A stretch of 47,760 nt of DNA from Thermoplasmatota archaeon (GTDB taxonomy: Archaea > Thermoplasmatota > E2 > DHVEG-1): contig JAFGDG010000049.1 of the NCBI GenBank assembly GCA_016932245.1, positions 1 through 47,760 on the forward strand. Direction: 5' to 3'. The notes under the pieces were generated by a model. The model ran no database searches, was not told the origin of the DNA, and was given only the letters and a program-made list of their open reading frames with translations. The position numbers and the translations under genes are program-made. The number at the start of each line of letters is the position of its first letter. The first letter of the stretch is position 1. Of the stretch, positions 7,858 through 15,857 are shown piece by piece.

Positions 7858-9156
7858 TTAATATTTTTCAGCACTCTTCACAAGAAAATCTCTTGCTTCT
7901 CCAACAGTAAACAGTGATCCAGTAATACAGATAAGATCGTCTTTTTTCGCCCTATTCTTCGCGTATCGGATAGCATCAGCGATTGTTTCCTTTACAATAA
8001 CCTCTTTTTCCGCACCTATTTGTTTTATATTTTCTTTGAGTTTTCCTGGTTCGCACGCCCGTGTATTTTTTGATTGGGTAACCACAATTACATCTGCCAA
8101 GGGTACGATGATGTTCAGCATTTCTTGAATCTTCTTATCGGCAAGGATGCCTATTACCAACACTAATCGATTATAGACAACATCGTTTTCTAGTGTCTCT
8201 TTCAATACGGACATTCCTGCGATGGTATGGGCTCCATCTAACAGTAGCAAAGGCTCAGTACTAAGAATTTCCATTCTTCCAGGATGTGCTACCGTTGCAA
8301 TACCCTCGTTGATTGCCTCATCAGTGATATACATCCCACTCATCTGTAGCTGCTCTATTGCTGCTAATGCTAATGAAATGTTTTCTCCTTGATATCGCCC
8401 CATCATCGATGTTTTAACCACATACTCTTTCAAGGTTCCGGTAACGTGAAATTCTTGCCACGACAAACCACCTTTGCACCGTTTCCAGGAATGATGGGTA
8501 ATAACCGTCAGCGGTGCGTGTTTTTTTTTTGCTATATCCTTGATAACCGATAATGATTGGCCTTCTGCTGCAGTAATGAGGGGAACGTCTTTTTTGAGGA
8601 TGCCTGCTTTCTCACAAGCAATTTTTTCAATCGTATCGCCAAGGATTTCTTGGTGTTCAAGGGAGATATTGGTGATGATACAGAGTGCCGGAGTCACGAT
8701 AGTAGTGGCGTCAAACTGTCCCCCCAAGCCCACTTCAACCACTGCGATATCAACATTCTTGTTTTGAAAATATAGAAATGCCATTGCCGTGACAATCTCA
8801 AAGTAGGTGGGTGTTTTTCCTTTGTTCGTCATGTCGTCAACAAGAGGCTTTATCTGTTCAATGAGCGTGAGAAGATCATCCTGAGAAATTTCCTCACCGT
8901 TTACCACCATGCGTTCTGAAAATCGTTGCAGATGAGGAGAGCGATACAGGCCTACTGTATAGCCGCTCTGCGAAAGAATAGAAGCAATGATGGTGGAGAC
9001 TGACCCTTTTCCATTGGTCCCGCCAACATGAATAGTTTTGTAGCGATGTTGGGGATTATGTAATCGTTCACAAAGATGAATAATACGTTCTAATCCTAAC
9101 TTCATACCAAACGATTCAAAGGCGTTCAACCAGTCAAGCGCTTCCGTATACTTCAT
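7858..9156 (-). CDS. folC: Folylpolyglutamate / dihydrofolate synthase
   Basis: This Mur-ligase-family ATP enzyme adds L-glutamate to dihydropteroate and/or tetrahydrofolate. Its 432 residues are normal for FolC. The P-loop is VGGTNGKGS near residue 45, followed by the substrate loop SPHLQRFSERM. VVEVGLGGQFDATTI, the ITNISLEHQEILG segment and the LLDGAHT motif of the C-terminal domain are all present. With folP in the same block it completes the late folate branch. It begins 6 nt after the purN stop, so the two are one transcription unit. Confidence 0.95.
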   Translation of the reverse strand: MKYTEALDWLNAFESFGMKLGLERIIHLCERLHNPQHRYKTIHVGGTNGKGSVSTIIASILSQSGYTVGLYRSPHLQRFSERMVVNGEEISQDDLLTLIEQIKPLVDDMTNKGKTPTYFEIVTAMAFLYFQNKNVDIAVVEVGLGGQFDATTIVTPALCIITNISLEHQEILGDTIEKIACEKAGILKKDVPLITAAEGQSLSVIKDIAKKKHAPLTVITHHSWKRCKGGLSWQEFHVTGTLKEYVVKTSMMGRYQGENISLALAAIEQLQMSGMYITDEAINEGIATVAHPGRMEILSTEPLLLLDGAHTIAGMSVLKETLENDVVYNRLVLVIGILADKKIQEMLNIIVPLADVIVVTQSKNTRACEPGKLKENIKQIGAEKEVIVKETIADAIRYAKNRAKKDDLICITGSLFTVGEARDFLVKSAEKY

Positions 9157-9162
9157 GGTTTG

Positions 9163-9834
9163 TTAGTATCCTTCTGCATATAGTACATCAGGAATGGTGC
9201 CGTATGTTTTCTTCCAAGAGCTATCCTGTTTAATGTGCACCTTTCGTCCCTGAATGCTAAGCTTTCCTTGGGCAAATAAATCAATCGTTCTTGGTAGGAT
9301 CTGATGCTCAACGGCAAGAATTCGCTTTGCAAGTGCATCACGATCATCATCAGGCATGACGTTTACGGCTGCTTGTAAGATGATGGGTCCATGATCGGTC
9401 TGTTCATCCATAAAATGAGTCGTGCAACCAGAGATTTTAACCCCATACTCTAAAGCATCGCCTTGGCCGTTTTCCCCTTTAAAAGAAGGAAGAAGGGCAG
9501 GATGAATGTTAATCAATTTTCCATACCACTTCTTGACAAATGAGGGGGAGAGGATGCGCATATACCCTGCACCTACTAGCAACCCTACCTTATGTTCTGC
9601 TAAGATCTCGTGAATCTCTTTCTCATGTTCTTCTTTCTTTTTTCCCGATGGATTCACGAAATAGGCAGGAATGCTGTGTTGTTTTGCACGTTGCAAGGCA
9701 TACGCCTTAATATCGTCACTGATAACCGCAACAACGACCGCATCGATCATGCCTTTTTCGGACGCATCGATGATGCTTTGCAGATCAGTGCCGCTACCCG
9801 ATGCTAAGACGCCCACGCGCAGTTTTTCTCCCAT
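9163..9834 (-). CDS. purN: Phosphoribosylglycinamide formyltransferase (10-formyl-THF dependent)
   Basis: The enzyme formylates GAR in purine synthesis with 10-formyltetrahydrofolate. It has the N-terminal nucleotide motif VLASGSGTDLQS, the catalytic region INIHPALLPSFKG (Asn and His of the formyltransferase site) and the GCTTHFMDEQTDHGPII segment with the catalytic Asp. The frame opens at GTG 9843 with ATGs at 9840 and 9834. I chose 9834 (MGEKLRVGV) because GTGATG lies at ribosome-site distance and the family normally begins just before the first strand. Having PurN rather than formate-dependent PurT/PurP alone supports a tetrahydrofolate economy. Confidence 0.93.
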   Translation of the reverse strand: MGEKLRVGVLASGSGTDLQSIIDASEKGMIDAVVVAVISDDIKAYALQRAKQHSIPAYFVNPSGKKKEEHEKEIHEILAEHKVGLLVGAGYMRILSPSFVKKWYGKLINIHPALLPSFKGENGQGDALEYGVKISGCTTHFMDEQTDHGPIILQAAVNVMPDDDRDALAKRILAVEHQILPRTIDLFAQGKLSIQGRKVHIKQDSSWKKTYGTIPDVLYAEGY

Positions 9835-9952
9835 ACTCATCACATATCAGGTATAGCTGGTAGCTGTTAATCCCCCATTTTACAGACTATGTATGTACTC
9901 TAGTATTTTAGATGTTTTCCCTCGCCAAACCACATTTTTATTATAATAAAAA

Positions 9953-9968
9953 GATATTTATATAAAAA
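9953..9968 (+). promoter_or_regulatory. TATA box of the 9986 gene, leaderless spacing
   Basis: ATATTTATATAAAA is centred about 26 nt before the ATG at 9986. No ribosome site precedes that ATG, so the mRNA probably starts at or next to the start codon. Confidence 0.55.
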
Positions 9969-9985
9969 CAATATTAAAAAATCGA

Positions 9986-10378
9986 ATGAACGCACTTGGG
10001 GAACAAAAATCTACCGCTCGTATTATTGTAGTGGGGTTCTTACTTGTCTCTAGTATGATACTTATCACCACTCCTGTTCACGAAGCAGCACATTGGGTGA
10101 TGTCAGAGATTGATCCGTATATTGAGCCTGTAGAGTTTCATCTCTTTGATGAGACCTCGTTTCAACAGGGAGATCATATGCTTTCATCAGCGCTTGGCTG
10201 TGTGATTATCCGAGAGGCCTATCCTGGTGCGTTTAAAGAGAGAGGACCCTGGGCAGATATGTTGCAGGAAATCATCTGCATGGTTCTTCAGCTAGCACTT
10301 ACCTGTATTGTCGTGCTAAAACTTCTCCGCCTGATTATGAATAAGCAACAGGTAATGTTGTCTACTTCTGCTGCATAA
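9986..10378 (+). CDS. Small membrane protein with HExxH motif (putative mini-metalloprotease)
   Basis: The product has 130 residues. An N-terminal hydrophobic segment (about 13-30) runs directly into TTPVHEAAHWVMSEID, which contains HEAAH, the zincin HExxH pattern. A hydrophilic acidic middle follows, then a second hydrophobic segment (about 92-112) and a short polar tail. Location of HExxH at a membrane helix end recalls site-2-type or minigluzincin-like proteases, but the protein is much shorter than M50 enzymes. No certain third zinc ligand is visible; E, H and D residues between 44 and 66 are candidates. Protease activity is an inference. Its 3' end overlaps the convergent trm1 by 17 nt. 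Confidence 0.6.
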   Translation: MNALGEQKSTARIIVVGFLLVSSMILITTPVHEAAHWVMSEIDPYIEPVEFHLFDETSFQQGDHMLSSALGCVIIREAYPGAFKERGPWADMLQEIICMVLQLALTCIVVLKLLRLIMNKQQVMLSTSAA

Positions 10379-11474
10379 ACATTGATTTTATCGTCGCGAG
10401 AGGCGCGTTTGTCTTAAATCCTGCGGGCGTGCAATGTGTTCGGGAAACTGTGTATCCATTCTTCCTCAGAAGGCCAAACAATAACTTCCGTTTCGGAGGT
10501 GAGCATTTTAAGGTTGATGCTACTTCATCTACGGAATAAAAAAACGGAGGAGCTGTTGCTTCTTCTTCTAGGATGTCAAGTAATTTAACAAGGTCATGTT
10601 TTGTCTGTAACTGCTTTGTAAAAAGGATGTTACGTACTTCTTGGATAAATTGTTTCTGTTGTATGGGTCCTAGCCACAGAGGCCCAACCATTGTTTGCGA
10701 AGCAGTATAAAATCCATCGATTGCTTTTGATGAGATGGCAGAAACACGACTAATCGCAGTATCAGCTGCACCTACTCCTCGACTCACTTTGACGTAGAGA
10801 CGGCTATAATGGTCGGTTGTATAACAAAGGAGAGGTTCAATCCCTTTTCCATACTTTGTTGCCTCTCGGCAGAGGGATCCTAACAGAATACGCAGTCCTA
10901 TTTCTTTCATACATGGAGCGTGCAATGGTTGTGCATGATACCGGCGTTGGCATGCCTTTGGGTAAACTCCACAGAGTGCAGCAGTGTCTGTTGCCGTGCA
11001 CGCAATAATGCCGCCGTGCTGAATACTCTTCATTACCACATCAAAAAAATATACTGGTGAGCCAAACGGGTCAATATCGATATACTCAAACTTTTCTTCA
11101 GTAAGCAGGAGATGCAAATTCTTTTTTGTCGTGGTGATATGGGGACTCGAGTATATTTGCGCATTTTTTTTAATGAGTTGATATGACTCTTCATTCCAGT
11201 CATTAATGGTTACGTGAAAATCCCCTTCAAGTTCATGGGCAAATCGTATACCTCTAATGCCCGAAGCTGCCAACCCATCTAAGAGACGAACGGATTTTTT
11301 ACTACTCGCGATTAGGTTTTGGGCGACCAGTATAGATACATCTCTATTAAGTATCATTGACGGATTGTAAAACGGAACCTTCTCTTTTGCACCTGGTCCT
11401 TTTGTTGCCTGCTTAGTGGAAACCACAAAAACAGCACTCTTTCCTTCAGTAATCTTGGTAGCTTGAGTCTTCAT
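10362..11474 (-). CDS. trm1: tRNA (guanine26-N2)-dimethyltransferase
   Basis: The enzyme dimethylates G26 of tRNA using SAM. The frame can start at 11516, but the ATG at 11474 (MKTQATKITEGKSAVFV) is the usual Trm1 N-terminus and follows the THEP1 stop by 1 nt, giving 370 aa. Features seen are FYNPSMILNRDVS, the SAM-binding LDGLAASGIRGIRFA, the catalytic-type IDPFGSPVYF, and TATDTAALCG. The C-terminal domain contains the variable zinc/winged region, ending near TPAGFKTNAP. Probably cotranscribed with THEP1. Confidence 0.94.
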   Translation of the reverse strand: MKTQATKITEGKSAVFVVSTKQATKGPGAKEKVPFYNPSMILNRDVSILVAQNLIASSKKSVRLLDGLAASGIRGIRFAHELEGDFHVTINDWNEESYQLIKKNAQIYSSPHITTTKKNLHLLLTEEKFEYIDIDPFGSPVYFFDVVMKSIQHGGIIACTATDTAALCGVYPKACQRRYHAQPLHAPCMKEIGLRILLGSLCREATKYGKGIEPLLCYTTDHYSRLYVKVSRGVGAADTAISRVSAISSKAIDGFYTASQTMVGPLWLGPIQQKQFIQEVRNILFTKQLQTKHDLVKLLDILEEEATAPPFFYSVDEVASTLKCSPPKRKLLFGLLRKNGYTVSRTHCTPAGFKTNAPLATIKSMFMQQK

Positions 11475-11475
11475 G

Positions 11476-12057
11476 TTAAAATAACGGTGGTAACTTTTCT
11501 TCCATGATTTTCTCAATCTTATACGGAAGCAGATTTCTATTGACCGGCGTTACTTCTAAAATACGAATATCATCGCGTCGTCGTACATCTTGGAGTAACG
11601 GTGTTCGTGATTTTTTGTGCAAGGTAACCATAATCGGCTTATCAGAATCAAACGCCTCGATCACCACTTCACAAAACCGCTCAGAAAGCATTTCCATTTT
11701 GCCGATTTCGTCAATAATGATGATATTTGTTTTTTCATCGGCAATGGCTCTTTCGACAGCAGGTATTCCAGCACGTTCAAGAGCAGCAATGTCGACTCCA
11801 TATTTGCCGACTTTTTCTTTGGTGTCGTAGTCTATATGGGCAAATACTTCACTTGCTCCTGTTTGCCAATCCCGAACGGTAAAGCCCACTCGCTTTTTCT
11901 TTTCAATGACCGGCTCGGTGACCATGCCGCCAAGAGTATAGCCATGTCCTTCAAGAAACTCGATGATTTTAATCAGGGTTTGTGTTTTTCCAACGCTCGG
12001 CATTCCAGTAATGCCAATTTTCGGTATATCGTCCATAAACAGCATCATGTAATGCAT
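11476..12057 (-). CDS. Nucleoside-triphosphatase THEP1 family
   Basis: This is a P-loop NTPase of the archaeal THEP1 (DUF265) family, which hydrolyses NTPs in vitro and has an uncertain cellular role. Walker A is GMPSVGKTQ near residue 20, and Walker B is IIIIDEIGKMEML near residue 112. The conserved M-V-T-L-H and RR-D segments are also present. Length is 193 aa from the first ATG. ATGs at 12048 and 12036 (MDDIPKIG) are alternatives, and the last gives the most family-like N-terminus. No ribosome site is evident; a TATA-like TAAAAAC lies near 12077. Confidence 0.88.
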   Translation of the reverse strand: MHYMMLFMDDIPKIGITGMPSVGKTQTLIKIIEFLEGHGYTLGGMVTEPVIEKKKRVGFTVRDWQTGASEVFAHIDYDTKEKVGKYGVDIAALERAGIPAVERAIADEKTNIIIIDEIGKMEMLSERFCEVVIEAFDSDKPIMVTLHKKSRTPLLQDVRRRDDIRILEVTPVNRNLLPYKIEKIMEEKLPPLF

Positions 12058-12126
12058 TTTTTGTTTAGAAATGTTTTTATTGCGCTCTTTCGAAAAAAAA
12101 TCAATATTCTCTTCAGTTATGTCTTA

Positions 12127-12792
12127 CTATTTGCTTTTTTTCTGCAAATACAGTGGCCCGCCGATTGCATAGCACATGAGTGCAACAAACAATATCATGG
12201 GGCCAATGCCGTCATAGAGTTTTCCGGTTAGTATGGAAATAATGATAAGAATCGTGGCGACACCATTGATTTTTAACCCTGGTTTTGGAAAAGGTGTCGG
12301 GGCAATTGATGCAAGAGACACCACCACGACAATTGCCAAGATGTAGAAAAAAGAAACCTCAAGAAAGGCAGGAACCATAACCAATACGGATCCTGCAGTA
12401 ACGGGCAGACCAATAAAATACTTCTTGTGTTTCATACGATGAAAGGCAGTGAGCCGTATCATGCTGCACGAAAGAAAGACGACTAGGACAATAAGAAGAT
12501 AGCTAGTGTAATAGGGGCAGTAGGAAACCTTTGCATAATAGAGAGTAAAGATGAACAACGCAGGAGCAATACCAAGGGCGGTCATATCAGACATTGCCTC
12601 AAAATATTCTCCTAACTCTCCTTGTTTAGTCTTTCGGGCAACCATGCCGTCAATCCCATCCACAAGTATGGCCAGCAGAATAAATGAAAACGACCAATGC
12701 ACCTCTCCTAAAAAGATCAGTATGCTGGAAAAAAAGCCAAATAGTGATTTAAGCAAACTTATCCCATCAGCAATGGAAAGAAGGCTAAGCAT
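12127..12792 (-). CDS. pssA: CDP-archaeol serine phosphatidyltransferase (archaetidylserine synthase)
   Basis: This CDP-alcohol phosphatidyltransferase transfers an activated archaeol lipid to L-serine in the membrane. The chosen ATG at 12792 (MLSLLSIADGISL) overlaps the psd end by 8 nt and fits the family; the frame extends further upstream through psd. The protein has 221 aa and about six TM segments. The family motif D-x2-DG-x2-AR...G-x3-D-x3-D reads D45-GI-D48-G49-MV-A52-R53, G61, then E65 in place of the third Asp, and D69. The Asp-to-Glu change is conservative but falls on a metal/catalytic position. It lies in an operon with psd and the archaeosortase. Confidence 0.87.
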   Translation of the reverse strand: MLSLLSIADGISLLKSLFGFFSSILIFLGEVHWSFSFILLAILVDGIDGMVARKTKQGELGEYFEAMSDMTALGIAPALFIFTLYYAKVSYCPYYTSYLLIVLVVFLSCSMIRLTAFHRMKHKKYFIGLPVTAGSVLVMVPAFLEVSFFYILAIVVVVSLASIAPTPFPKPGLKINGVATILIIISILTGKLYDGIGPMILFVALMCYAIGGPLYLQKKSK

Positions 12793-13432
12793 TGATTTCA
12801 GCAAGGGTATCTTCTCCTGCACGTATATGGTCAGCCACACGCACGGTAAGATGTTTAATTGCTTTGGTTGGTAAATAGATGTCGACCCGAGAACCAAGGC
12901 GGATGATACCAATTCGCTGTCCTTTTTTTAGCATATCTCCCTTTTTGATATAGGGAACAATACGGCGTGCTACAGTTCCTGCAATTTGCACTACCTTTAC
13001 CCTGCCAATTGAGGTATCTAGAGTAATGACCACGCGCTCATTTTTCTCAGATTCTTTAGTAAATGCGGGAAGGTGACTACCAGGAACGCGGGTCATTTCT
13101 TCGACTGTACCATCAAGAGGCATTCGATTGACATGCACATTATGAATATTCATAAATGTTGAAATGCACGTGTAAGGTTGGTCATTTTCTGTCGTTGTGG
13201 TAATCGATCTAATTGCCCCATCAGCAGGAGCGACAATTCCTTTACCCACCGTCCGCTCTGGATCTCTAAAAAATACAAGAAACCACATGGTAAGAAGGAG
13301 CAGTATGAAGGAAAAAAATACTGCAATAGCAAAAAATGATGTCGTCGCAAAGACAAGAGCAATGAACAGTAAGAGTATTCCGAGGACACATGGTATCAGA
13401 ATCCAGGTGTACGATCCTCGTGCAAGTTTCAT
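12785..13432 (-). CDS. psd: Archaetidylserine / phosphatidylserine decarboxylase proenzyme
   Basis: The enzyme converts archaetidylserine to archaetidylethanolamine through a pyruvoyl group formed by self-cleavage. It has two N-terminal hydrophobic segments (about 9-30 and 33-54), APADGAI at 68-74, the conserved FMNIHNVHVNR around 93-103, and the self-processing site LGS, with cleavage expected between G180 and S181. Length is 215 aa, typical of the short archaeal type. The ATG at 13432 lies 1 nt after the archaeosortase stop. The upstream extension in the same frame is inside that gene and is rejected. Confidence 0.92.
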   Translation of the reverse strand: MKLARGSYTWILIPCVLGILLLFIALVFATTSFFAIAVFFSFILLLLTMWFLVFFRDPERTVGKGIVAPADGAIRSITTTTENDQPYTCISTFMNIHNVHVNRMPLDGTVEEMTRVPGSHLPAFTKESEKNERVVITLDTSIGRVKVVQIAGTVARRIVPYIKKGDMLKKGQRIGIIRLGSRVDIYLPTKAIKHLTVRVADHIRAGEDTLAEINA

Positions 13433-13433
13433 A

Positions 13434-14384
13434 TTATGATTTTCTCCATAACCTTTTAAGTTGTTGCTCGAGTGGCCCATTCCTCGTGGGTAACTCCGAA
13501 AGACAAATGATTTCATCAAAGAGTTCTGGTATTCGTTTAGAAACTATTAAAAGCAAGAGTACCAAGGCAACTAAACTCAATCCTTTGCCAATGACGTTAT
13601 GCGCCATAAAAAACATGTCGGGATTATCTTTGACAAGGAGGGCAATGAGTGCATTCCGAAAAAGATTGAGGAAATAGATAGGAACAATCGTGATGAGCAG
13701 TCCGTACATCTTTCGTTTCCATTCCACCTGTGAAAGAGGGAGAATGCCACCAACAAAGATAACAATTGATTGTATTGCGGTGCATGCAAAGATAATATTT
13801 ACGACATATGCCCCATCGTAAAGAATAACATTTCCCTCTGTTTCGACATTTCCTATGATTAGATTCAATAAGGCAGCACTTTGCACCGTGACAACATCAA
13901 CGAGCCAGTATGCTAACGGCGTGAGCTCAACCACAAAATAGATCAGGCCTGCCGTAGCTGCTACACCAGCGGCCCAATTCAAACAACGGACGTGTTTTTC
14001 TCCTTTTGCTGTTATCCATTCATGATATGCTACATAACAAAGTAAAAAGATACCCGCAATACAAAGGAACGCATTGACAATATCTTCCCCTTCCCCGTAA
14101 TAGAGTTCATTAATTTTGGTTGCCCAAAAAAAAGAAAAACCAAACCATCCTGCCATTTTGAGATAATTTTCAGTATTCTTTGCTTTCCAAAAAAATCCTA
14201 GAAACAAACATAACAAACTACTAAAGAGAACAACGGTTTGTAAAAGTAAATCGGGCTCTTGGAATCGTTGAAAAAGATACATTGATTTATAGGGAAAGAA
14301 CAACACTCCAACGATAACAAAAGTAATAGGAATGACAAGAAAAAGAAACGAAAAAGACTCATCTGTCTTTGAATACTGTTTCAT
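13434..14384 (-). CDS. Archaeosortase/exosortase family protein
   Basis: This is a multi-pass membrane transpeptidase that cleaves C-terminal sorting signals of surface proteins. The 316 residues have about eight TM segments. The catalytic set is visible: C201 in IFACTAIQS, R243 in LFRNALI and H262 in AHNVIGKG. As I recall, ArtA has Arg in the third position while exosortases use His, so the subfamily is uncertain. Linkage to pssA and psd is meaningful: in Haloferax volcanii these lipid genes are needed for ArtA-dependent lipid anchoring. No PGF-CTERM-like substrate is seen in this window. It is the first gene of the operon. Confidence 0.88.
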   Translation of the reverse strand: MKQYSKTDESFSFLFLVIPITFVIVGVLFFPYKSMYLFQRFQEPDLLLQTVVLFSSLLCLFLGFFWKAKNTENYLKMAGWFGFSFFWATKINELYYGEGEDIVNAFLCIAGIFLLCYVAYHEWITAKGEKHVRCLNWAAGVAATAGLIYFVVELTPLAYWLVDVVTVQSAALLNLIIGNVETEGNVILYDGAYVVNIIFACTAIQSIVIFVGGILPLSQVEWKRKMYGLLITIVPIYFLNLFRNALIALLVKDNPDMFFMAHNVIGKGLSLVALVLLLLIVSKRIPELFDEIICLSELPTRNGPLEQQLKRLWRKS

Positions 14385-14444
14385 GGGGTGATCCGTTCTT
14401 TTGAATGCCTGATGACTTTAAGAGTATTATGATGTCTAAATTGC

Positions 14445-15500
14445 CTAGGCTAATCCAAGCATTGAAAGCACAGGTTGCAAGCCAAACTCCTGCATGGTAT
14501 AGCTATCCCACATGATACAGATTAAGCCTACCAGGGCGATAAGGGTAAGTGGTACCCAATACGCATACACGATTTGATCGATTTTTAGCCGAGCCACAGC
14601 AACGCGTATCAGAGTTACGGAGAACAGGACGATTAACAGGACTTTTACCAGATAAAAGATGATATCAACGGCAAACGCGGGATAACTGTCCAGTCCGAGT
14701 AATGGAGAGAGGTTGTACGGGAAAAAGAGTGCCACTATTAACGAAGCCAAAACAAGAGTTTTCACCCCATCGGTCAGGTAAAACATAGCAAGGTTTCTCC
14801 CCGAATATTCGACGAGCAGACCACCAGCAATCTCTGTTTCTGCTTCAGGAGAGTCGAACGGAATTTTTGACAGTTCTGCAGGAGTGACGATAATGAGGAC
14901 TAACAACAACAATAGTAGACCTATGAAACCCAACGGTCCAACAATATTCCATACTGGAGTACTGGCAATAGTTGATAAAGCAAAGGGGGTTGCTGCTCCG
15001 TAATAACTCAATCTCCAGGCAATACTAATGATGATAATGGCAAGAGGAAATTCATACGCAATCATGGTAGCCATTTCTCGCTGTGCACCAATAGTTGCAT
15101 AGGGTGATCCCGCGGCAAATCCGCCAATAACCATGGCAAGCGAAGGAATAATCAGTAGGTAGAGTATGAGAATTAAATCTCCTTTTGTGGCAAGCAGTGG
15201 TTCAAAACCGCCTAAAGGTAAGTAAAGTAAAATCGAAATGGTTGCCACCAGTCCAGCTAGCGGTGCAAGATGAAATACCCAGGGAATGGCATTTTCGGGA
15301 ACGATATTTTCTTTGGTAAACAATTTTACGACATCACGAAACGGCTGTCGAATTGGTGGACCGATTCTTCCTTGCATATGCGCAGAGAGCTTCCGGTCAA
15401 CACCTTTATAGAATAACCCAAAGACGATACCAAAGAGTGCAACACCGGCAGTTCCAAAAATAACCAGGGCGGCTGTTGTTACGATTGTTTGGATATCCAT
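14445..15500 (-). CDS. mbhM: Mbh/NuoH-like membrane subunit (MbhM type)
   Basis: This is a NuoH/complex I ND1-like subunit of about eight TM segments, which in Mbh/Mbx complexes anchors the hydrophilic redox module. The ATG at 15500 (MDIQTIVTTAAL) follows mbhI with a TAATG overlap. The NuoH signature PFDSPEAETEIAGGLLVEYSG, with its conserved acidic residues, is intact. A cytoplasmic QGRIGPPIRQPFRDVVKLF loop is near residue 50. Length is 351 aa. In Pyrococcus-type operons mbhJ, K and L lie between I and M and N follows M; here I and M are adjacent and no N follows. Confidence 0.88.
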   Translation of the reverse strand: MDIQTIVTTAALVIFGTAGVALFGIVFGLFYKGVDRKLSAHMQGRIGPPIRQPFRDVVKLFTKENIVPENAIPWVFHLAPLAGLVATISILLYLPLGGFEPLLATKGDLILILYLLIIPSLAMVIGGFAAGSPYATIGAQREMATMIAYEFPLAIIIISIAWRLSYYGAATPFALSTIASTPVWNIVGPLGFIGLLLLLLVLIIVTPAELSKIPFDSPEAETEIAGGLLVEYSGRNLAMFYLTDGVKTLVLASLIVALFFPYNLSPLLGLDSYPAFAVDIIFYLVKVLLIVLFSVTLIRVAVARLKIDQIVYAYWVPLTLIALVGLICIMWDSYTMQEFGLQPVLSMLGLA

Positions 15501-15856
15501 TAGAGCATCACCACCAGGATAAAGAGTACTCCCATAACAACCACAAACCACATGACGTAATCACTTGCATTTCCGTTATGCATCTTTTTGAGAAGGTCGT
15601 ATACTCCTTTCAGCACCTCCGTAAATCCCCAGTACACGTTGCTTCCTTTGATATGCATTTGTTCTTTTTCATATTCGGGATTTCCAGAGAGAAATGACTT
15701 TGTTTGTTCTGTTTGCTTTTTGTATGCTTTATTCCCTAATCCTCTTAGGATGTAGACAATGAGCAAGGCAATGCCAATAGCAATTCCCCAGATGAGAGGA
15801 TGCCAAAATCCACTTCCTGTTTGTAATGATTCAAGTAACGCCTCAAATGATACCAT
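15500..15856 (-). CDS. mbhI: Mbh-type small membrane subunit (MbhI-like)
   Basis: The product has 118 residues with TM segments at about 20-40 and 100-117, separated by a polar loop with NVYWGFTEVLKGVYDLLKKMH. It matches what I recall of MbhI by position (directly after MnhD/MbhH) and by the YWGF-x-E-x-L-K-G-x-Y-D-L-L pattern, not by search. In the known Mbh structure this subunit sits between the antiporter module and the hydrogenase module. Its start is 1 nt after the mbhH stop. Confidence 0.75.
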   Translation of the reverse strand: MVSFEALLESLQTGSGFWHPLIWGIAIGIALLIVYILRGLGNKAYKKQTEQTKSFLSGNPEYEKEQMHIKGSNVYWGFTEVLKGVYDLLKKMHNGNASDYVMWFVVVMGVLFILVVML

Positions 15857-15857
15857 C

